Below, in pieces: positions 4,239 through 8,473 of a DNA stretch of 8,473 nt. The stretch's first letter is position 1. Each line of letters opens with the position of its first letter. The stretch covers positions 1-8,473 of the forward strand of contig JAXIPI010000468.1 of NCBI GenBank assembly GCA_045403015.1. Reading direction: 5' to 3'. Source of the stretch: Gaiellasilicea sp045403015. GTDB lineage: Bacteria; Actinomycetota; Thermoleophilia; Gaiellales; Gaiellaceae. The notes under the pieces were generated by a model, which did not search any database, was not told where the DNA came from, and was given only the letters and a program-made list of their open reading frames with translations. A program made the position numbers and the translations under genes.

Positions 4239-7200
4239 ATGTCCGTGCGGACCCTGCGACTCATCGTTCTCGCTCTCGTCGCTGCGATCGCCGGCGGCGG
4301 CGCGACCCTCATCGCTTCGGGAGACCGTGTCGCCGCCCCCGTCTTCTTGCGCGCAACGCTCGGAGCCGAGGGCGGCAAGAGCAGCTACCAGCCCGTGACC
4401 GGCGTCGCGGTCGAGCTCGGCGACTCCGGCTATGTCGTCCGGAACCCGACCGGCACGGTGTCGCTCGCCAGCGAGGACGCCGCAGGCGGCGAGTGGAATC
4501 ACTTCGAGCGCGGCGCGGTGCGCTCGACGCCGTTCGGCTCCGAGGCAGTCGTCGTCACCTCGACGCGCGCCGAGCAGTTTCTGACCGTTCGCGAGCGTCA
4601 GGGCAAGCGCACGTGGCGCTGGCGGCTCGGCACCGGAAAGCTCAAGCCGAAGTTGAGGGTTGACGGAGGCGTGCTCGTCACGGCCGGCGTCGACAGCGCC
4701 GGCCTTCGCATTGCTCCGGTCGCAATCCTGGACGGTGCCGGCCGGGACGTCACGCCGGCCAAGGCGAGCTGGAAGCTCGACCGTTCCGGCGGCGAATGGT
4801 TCCTCGCGCTCGACCTCGACGACGCGAAGCTTCCCCTCCCGTATGCGATCGACCCGGCCGTCGACTACCCGGCGACGCAGTACCTCCGCAACACGGCGTC
4901 GGCGACACAGACCGCGGTCCCCGACTACGCGCAGCTGACGACGTCCGGCACCGTTAGCACGACCCTCGTGACGATCACGACGGGCACCGTGCCGTCCAAC
5001 CCCTTCCTCCAGTTCCGACCGGCGACGACGCTTTGGGCAACGCGGGGCGCGCCGTCTCTCGCACCCCCCAACGGCCGCGGTTGGATCGTGGACGCGGGCG
5101 GAACAGCGACGCCGAACGACACGGTCATCCCCGCGGGCAACTGGACGTTCAATGTCCGCACCGACGCGAACGGCACTTCCACGGGCGGGCCGATGAACAT
5201 GGCCTTCGGTCTCTGGAAGGTGACAACGGCGGGCGGCGCGATCACGGGGAGCACCATCTACGTCGATCCGAACGCCGCCGGCTCCCGGGACAACCTGAGC
5301 CTCCTCAGCACGACCGCGACCCAGACCGTGAACCACGTCATCGCACTGCCCGAGATCTCACTGACGGCGAACGAGCACATCATCGTCCAGCTCTACGGAT
5401 ACAACACGGCGAACCTGACGACCTCGCGGACGCTCTCCCTCTACTTCAACGACGCGAACGCCTACGTCCTCCACACCGCCGCGACGACACGTCCCAGCGT
5501 GCCGGCCCTCGTGACGCCGGCGGACGCGGCCTTCCCGAACACGACGACGCCGACCCTGACCGCGACCTTCAGCGATCCCGACGCCGCCAACACCGGAACG
5601 GTCAACTTCCGGGTCTGCGCCGACGCGGCCTGCTCGACGGTCATCTCGACGTTCTCCTCGGCGGCGCTGCTCGCGAACGGCGCGAACGGTTCCGCCGCCG
5701 TGCCGGGCGGCGCGGGGCTCGTCGACGGAACGACCTACTACTGGCAGGCGCAGAACAAGGACAACTCGAACGTCCTCTCCGCGTTCTCGGCGTCGCGTTC
5801 CTTCACGGTGGACACGACGGCGCCGGCCGTGCCGTCCCTCGCCATCTCCGAGTCGAACGCGGACAGCCACGCCAGCGGCTCGACCTTCTACTACCGGCCC
5901 GCGGGCGCCGGCGGCACGTTCACCGCCACGGCAACGACGAGCGATGCGACGTCGCTCGTGAAACACGTCACCTTCCCGGGCCTCGGCGGCGGGTTTACAC
6001 CGACGGGCGCAACGATCGACACCACGTCGGCCTACGCGCAGGTTTACACGTGGCCTGCGACGACCGGCACCGAGACCGGCGCGAAGAACGTAACCGCTGA
6101 GGACAACGCGACCAATGTCTCGACCGCGGGCACCTTCACGATCACCCCGGACTCGGCGGTGCCGGTCACCGGTGCGCTGACGGTGAACAGCGTCGCGGCG
6201 AGCGCCGGCGGTACGCAGAGCTATGACGGCGACGGCACGTTCACGATCGGCACGCGGACCGACTACACCGACGCGAGCTCCGGGATTGCGACCTCCACGT
6301 TGACACGCGAGCAGGGCACGTTGAACGCCGACGCCTGCTCGGCCTACGGCGCGCCGACCACCCTCGTCGGCACTCCCGCCCAGAGCGGACTCGCGACCGG
6401 CTGCTACCGCTACATCCTCACGGGGACGGACAACGTCGGCAACGCGACGTCGATCACGACGATCGTCAAGGTCGACACGACTGCGCCGGCTGCTCCGGGC
6501 CTGGTGCTAGCCGACTCCAGCGCCGACGTTCACACCACCGGCACCACCGCCTTCTACCGCCCCGCCGGCAGCGGCTCCTTCGACGTCACCGCCTCCTCGA
6601 CCGATGGGCAGTCCGGGATCCTCGACTATGGCTTCCCGGTGCTCGCCGGCTTCACCGGCTCCGGCGCGGGCGTGACCCGCACCTACACCTTGGCCACGCC
6701 GACGGAGCCGGACGGCGCCAAGCCTGTCACGGCTCGCAACCAGGCGCTCCTCAGCTCGGCGGCGACCAACTTCGCGCTGACGTCCGACTCGGTCGGCCCC
6801 ACGGGCGGCGCCCTGACCGTCAACAGCGTCGCTGCCTCCGGCGGCGGCACGCAAAGCTACGACGGCGACGGCACCTTCACGATCGGGACCCGCACCGACT
6901 ACAACGCCGACGCGACCTCCGGCTTCGCAACCTCCGTGCTGACGCGCGAGCAGGGCACGTTCAACGCGGACGCCTGCTCGGCCTACGGCGCTCCCACGAC
7001 CCTTGTGGGCACGCCGGCCCAGTCTGGGCTCGCGACGGGCTGCTACCGCTACGTCCTCACCGGCACCGACAACGTCGGCAACACCTCGACCGTCACGACG
7101 GTGGTCAAGGTCGACACGACCGCGCCGGCCGCTCCGGGCCTGGTGCTCGCCGACTCCAGCGCCGACGTCTACACCACCGGCACCACCGCCTTCTACCGGC

Positions 7201-8473
7201 CCGCCGGCAGCGGCTCCTTCGACGTCACCGCCTCCTCGACCGACGCGCAGTCCGGGATCCTCGACTATGGCTTCCCGGTGCTCGCCGGCTTCACCGGCTC
7301 CGGCGCCGGCGCCACCCGCACGTACACGCTGGCGACACCGACGGAGCCGAACGGCGCCAAGCCCGTGACGGCCCGCAACCAGGCGCTGCTGAGCTCGGGC
7401 GCAACCAACTTCACGCTCACCTCCGACGCCGCTGCTCCGACCGGCGGCGCGCTGACGGTGAACACCGTGGCCGCGTCCGGCGGCGGCACGCAGAGCTACG
7501 ACGGCGACGGCACCTTCACGATCGGCGCCCGCACCGATTACACCGACGCGACCTCGGGTCTCGCCTCCTCCACGCTGACCCGCGAGCAGGGCACGCTCAA
7601 CGCGGACGCCTGTTCCGCCTACGGCGCCCCGACCACCCTCGTCGGCACACCCGCTCAGAGCGGGCTTGCCACCGGCTGCTACCGCTACGCCCTCACGGGC
7701 ACCGACAACGTCGGCAACACGGTCTCGATCACGACGATCGTCAAGGTTGACACCACGGCCCCGGCAGCGCCCACGTTGACGCTGAGCGACACGAGTGCGG
7801 ACGTCCACACCACGGGCACCACCGCCTTCTACCGCCCCGCCGGGACCGGCTCCTTCGACGTCGCCGCGCTGTCCAGCGACGCGCAGTCCGGGATCCTCGA
7901 CTACGTCTTCCCCGTGCTCGCCGGCTTCACGACTTCCAGCGTCGGCTCGACGGTGACCTACACGCTGGCCACGCCGACCGAGCCGGACGGCGCAAAGACT
8001 GTGACCGCACGCAACCAGGCTCTGCTGACGACCGGCTCCAACTTCACCCTGACGGCTGACTCCGTCGCCCCCACCGGTGGCGCGCTGACGGTGAACACTG
8101 TCGCGGCGAGCGGCGGTGGCACGCAGAGCTACGACAACGACGGCACCTTCACGATCGGCCTCCGCACCGATTACACCGACGCGATCTCCGGCCTCGCGAG
8201 CTCGACATTGACGCGCGAGCAGGGCACGCTCGCCGCGGACGCCTGCTCGGCCTACGGCGCTCCGACCACCCTCGTCGGCACCCCCGCGCAGAGCGGGCTC
8301 GCCACCGGCTGCTACCGGTACGTCCTCACCGGCACCGACAACGTCGGCAACACGGTCTCGATCACGACCGTCGTCAAGGTCGACACCAGCGCCCCAGCAG
8401 CACCCGGCCTCGTGCTCTCTGACTCCAGCGCCGACGTGCACACGACCGGGACGACCGCCTTCTATCGCCCCGC
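4239..8473 (+). CDS. Giant secreted Ig-like/fibronectin-type repeat protein, 3' end beyond window
   Basis: One uninterrupted frame of at least 1411 codons, still open at the right edge. A signal peptide or signal anchor comes first (LRLIVLALVAAIAGGG, about residues 6-21). Next is an N-terminal region ending LPLPYAIDPAVDY (about 30-210), a pattern I associate with large actinobacterial exoproteins. A threonine-rich beta region (about 211-417) follows, then a fibronectin-III-like module (418-532) with GTTYYWQAQNKDNS and the TVDTTAP linker. After that come Ig-like modules: a divergent B-type (533-644), then alternating A and B modules from 645 onward. Each A module has two cysteines (DACSAYG and ATGCYRY), fitting an extracytoplasmic disulfide. 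No catalytic motif is visible. It is probably a cell-surface stalk, adhesin or S-layer-associated protein; any anchor or effector domain would lie beyond the window. The frame is open upstream to a TGA at 4086; alternative starts are GTG 4245 (better Shine-Dalgarno spacing) and TTG 4185. Differences between repeat copies are mostly at third codon positions, confirming the frame. Confidence 0.9.
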   Translation, partial: MSVRTLRLIVLALVAAIAGGGATLIASGDRVAAPVFLRATLGAEGGKSSYQPVTGVAVELGDSGYVVRNPTGTVSLASEDAAGGEWNHFERGAVRSTPFGSEAVVVTSTRAEQFLTVRERQGKRTWRWRLGTGKLKPKLRVDGGVLVTAGVDSAGLRIAPVAILDGAGRDVTPAKASWKLDRSGGEWFLALDLDDAKLPLPYAIDPAVDYPATQYLRNTASATQTAVPDYAQLTTSGTVSTTLVTITTGTVPSNPFLQFRPATTLWATRGAPSLAPPNGRGWIVDAGGTATPNDTVIPAGNWTFNVRTDANGTSTGGPMNMAFGLWKVTTAGGAITGSTIYVDPNAAGSRDNLSLLSTTATQTVNHVIALPEISLTANEHIIVQLYGYNTANLTTSRTLSLYFNDANAYVLHTAATTRPSVPALVTPADAAFPNTTTPTLTATFSDPDAANTGTVNFRVCADAACSTVISTFSSAALLANGANGSAAVPGGAGLVDGTTYYWQAQNKDNSNVLSAFSASRSFTVDTTAPAVPSLAISESNADSHASGSTFYYRPAGAGGTFTATATTSDATSLVKHVTFPGLGGGFTPTGATIDTTSAYAQVYTWPATTGTETGAKNVTAEDNATNVSTAGTFTITPDSAVPVTGALTVNSVAASAGGTQSYDGDGTFTIGTRTDYTDASSGIATSTLTREQGTLNADACSAYGAPTTLVGTPAQSGLATGCYRYILTGTDNVGNATSITTIVKVDTTAPAAPGLVLADSSADVHTTGTTAFYRPAGSGSFDVTASSTDGQSGILDYGFPVLAGFTGSGAGVTRTYTLATPTEPDGAKPVTARNQALLSSAATNFALTSDSVGPTGGALTVNSVAASGGGTQSYDGDGTFTIGTRTDYNADATSGFATSVLTREQGTFNADACSAYGAPTTLVGTPAQSGLATGCYRYVLTGTDNVGNTSTVTTVVKVDTTAPAAPGLVLADSSADVYTTGTTAFYRPAGSGSFDVTASSTDAQSGILDYGFPVLAGFTGSGAGATRTYTLATPTEPNGAKPVTARNQALLSSGATNFTLTSDAAAPTGGALTVNTVAASGGGTQSYDGDGTFTIGARTDYTDATSGLASSTLTREQGTLNADACSAYGAPTTLVGTPAQSGLATGCYRYALTGTDNVGNTVSITTIVKVDTTAPAAPTLTLSDTSADVHTTGTTAFYRPAGTGSFDVAALSSDAQSGILDYVFPVLAGFTTSSVGSTVTYTLATPTEPDGAKTVTARNQALLTTGSNFTLTADSVAPTGGALTVNTVAASGGGTQSYDNDGTFTIGLRTDYTDAISGLASSTLTREQGTLAADACSAYGAPTTLVGTPAQSGLATGCYRYVLTGTDNVGNTVSITTVVKVDTSAPAAPGLVLSDSSADVHTTGTTAFYRP
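6171..6806 (+). repeat. Ig-like repeat unit 1 (A1 6171-6497, B1 6498-6806)
   Basis: A 636-bp in-frame unit. Module A starts GALTVNSVAAS, contains GTQSYDGDGTFTIG, LTREQGT and the cysteine pair, and ends VKVDTTAPAAP. Module B starts GLVLADSSADVHTTGT, contains AFYRPAGSGSFDV and SGILDYGFPVLAGFT, and ends TLATPTEPDGAK...PTG. It is preceded by a more diverged B-type module at 5835-6170 (YYRPAGAGGTFTATAT), suggesting the array decays towards its upstream edge. Confidence 0.9.
6807..7445 (+). repeat. Ig-like repeat unit 2 (A2 6807-7136, B2 7137-7445)
   Basis: A 639-bp unit, one codon longer than unit 1 because of an extra residue in A2 (TDYNADATSG versus TDYTDASSG). B2 shares 162 of 168 bases with B1 over its first 56 codons, and only 113 of 141 over the remainder (my manual count). 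Confidence 0.9.
7446..8078 (+). repeat. Ig-like repeat unit 3 (A3 7446-7772, B3 7773-8078)
   Basis: A 633-bp unit. A3 keeps all hallmarks, including both cysteines. B3 is the most diverged of the complete copies: it starts TLTLSDTSADVH instead of GLVLADSS, has VAALSSDAQ and TTSSVGSTVTY segments, and is one codon shorter (306 bp). Confidence 0.9.
8079..8473 (+). repeat. Ig-like repeat unit 4, truncated by the window (A4 8079-8405, B4 from 8406)
   Basis: A4 is complete (DNDGTFTIGLRTDYTDAISG, both cysteines, VKVDTSAPAAP). B4 begins GLVLSDSSADVHTTGTTAFY and is cut after 68 bases. B4 returns to the GLVL.DSS form of B1/B2 rather than the B3 form. The array therefore continues beyond the right edge. 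Confidence 0.9.

Noticed and set aside
3852..5336. 494-codon minus-strand frame
   Set aside because: Arginine-rich low-complexity translation lying antisense to the N-terminal part of the secreted repeat protein and the intergenic region; no motif or Shine-Dalgarno sequence. Typical GC-rich antisense artefact.
5033..6100. 355-codon plus-strand frame inside the giant gene
   Set aside because: Out of frame with the continuous 1411-codon reading frame and dominated by Arg/His/Asp, as expected for a shifted reading of Thr/Ala-rich coding DNA.
6507..8441. 644-codon open frame on the minus strand across the Ig-like array
   Set aside because: It is a shadow of the plus-strand repeat gene. Repeat copies differ mostly at plus-frame third positions (synonymous there); its product is a low-complexity Val/Gly/Arg/Ala string; the plus frame has a signal peptide and recognisable modules.
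6171..8473. CRISPR-like or mobile repeat array
   Set aside because: The roughly 636-bp repeats are in-frame coding modules of a protein, with lengths changing in whole codons; no spacers, terminal inverted repeats or transposase.

Overview
This is a very GC-rich stretch with a strong G/C bias at third codon positions. The protein families point to a high-GC actinobacterium, possibly a deep-branching soil lineage such as Thermoleophilia/Gaiellales. That placement is an impression from codon use and family resemblance, not a computed result. No rRNA, tRNA, CRISPR array, transposase, phage gene or replication origin was seen.

Left part (1-2591), acyl-CoA mutase locus. The large catalytic subunit of a coenzyme B12-dependent acyl-CoA mutase lies on the minus strand (2591 to 924). 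The start of its separate cobalamin-binding small subunit is also on the minus strand (178 down to the window edge). A metallo-beta-lactamase-fold hydrolase gene sits between them on the opposite strand (193-912). It begins only 14 bp from the small-subunit start and ends 11 bp from the large-subunit stop. The two residues that recognise the methylmalonyl carboxylate in true methylmalonyl-CoA mutases (Tyr89 and Arg207, Propionibacterium numbering) are Phe84 and Gln202 here. This is the isobutyryl-CoA mutase signature, so the likely reaction is isobutyryl-CoA <-> n-butyryl-CoA. Both mutase genes lack a Shine-Dalgarno sequence and have a good -10 hexamer 7-9 nt before the ATG, as expected for leaderless mRNAs.

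Middle part (2592-4238). Divergent from the mutase is a secreted protein of about 379 residues with a strong Shine-Dalgarno sequence and a signal peptide. It looks like a zinc-metallopeptidase relative (HALQDQHFDL motif) whose HExxH has decayed to RQxxH. A 448-bp stretch without a convincing gene follows. It contains a long hairpin just after the stop codon, a 9-bp inverted repeat around the only AT-rich patch, and a small hairpin touching the ribosome-binding site of the next gene.

Right part (4239-8473). One uninterrupted plus-strand frame of at least 1411 codons fills the rest and leaves the window open. It encodes a secreted, repetitive surface or extracellular protein: signal peptide, N-terminal beta-rich region, fibronectin-III-like module, then alternating Ig-like modules in a repeat of about 211-213 residues. 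At least three full copies and part of a fourth are present. The long antisense frames across this region are shadows.

The mutase pair forms a functional unit (branched-chain or butyrate carbon flow). The hydrolase, the pseudo-peptidase and the giant repeat protein have no demonstrable functional link to it or to each other. The best leads are the ICM-type active site under a probable methylmalonyl-CoA mutase label, the inactive-looking secreted peptidase, and the patchy homogenisation of the Ig-like repeats.
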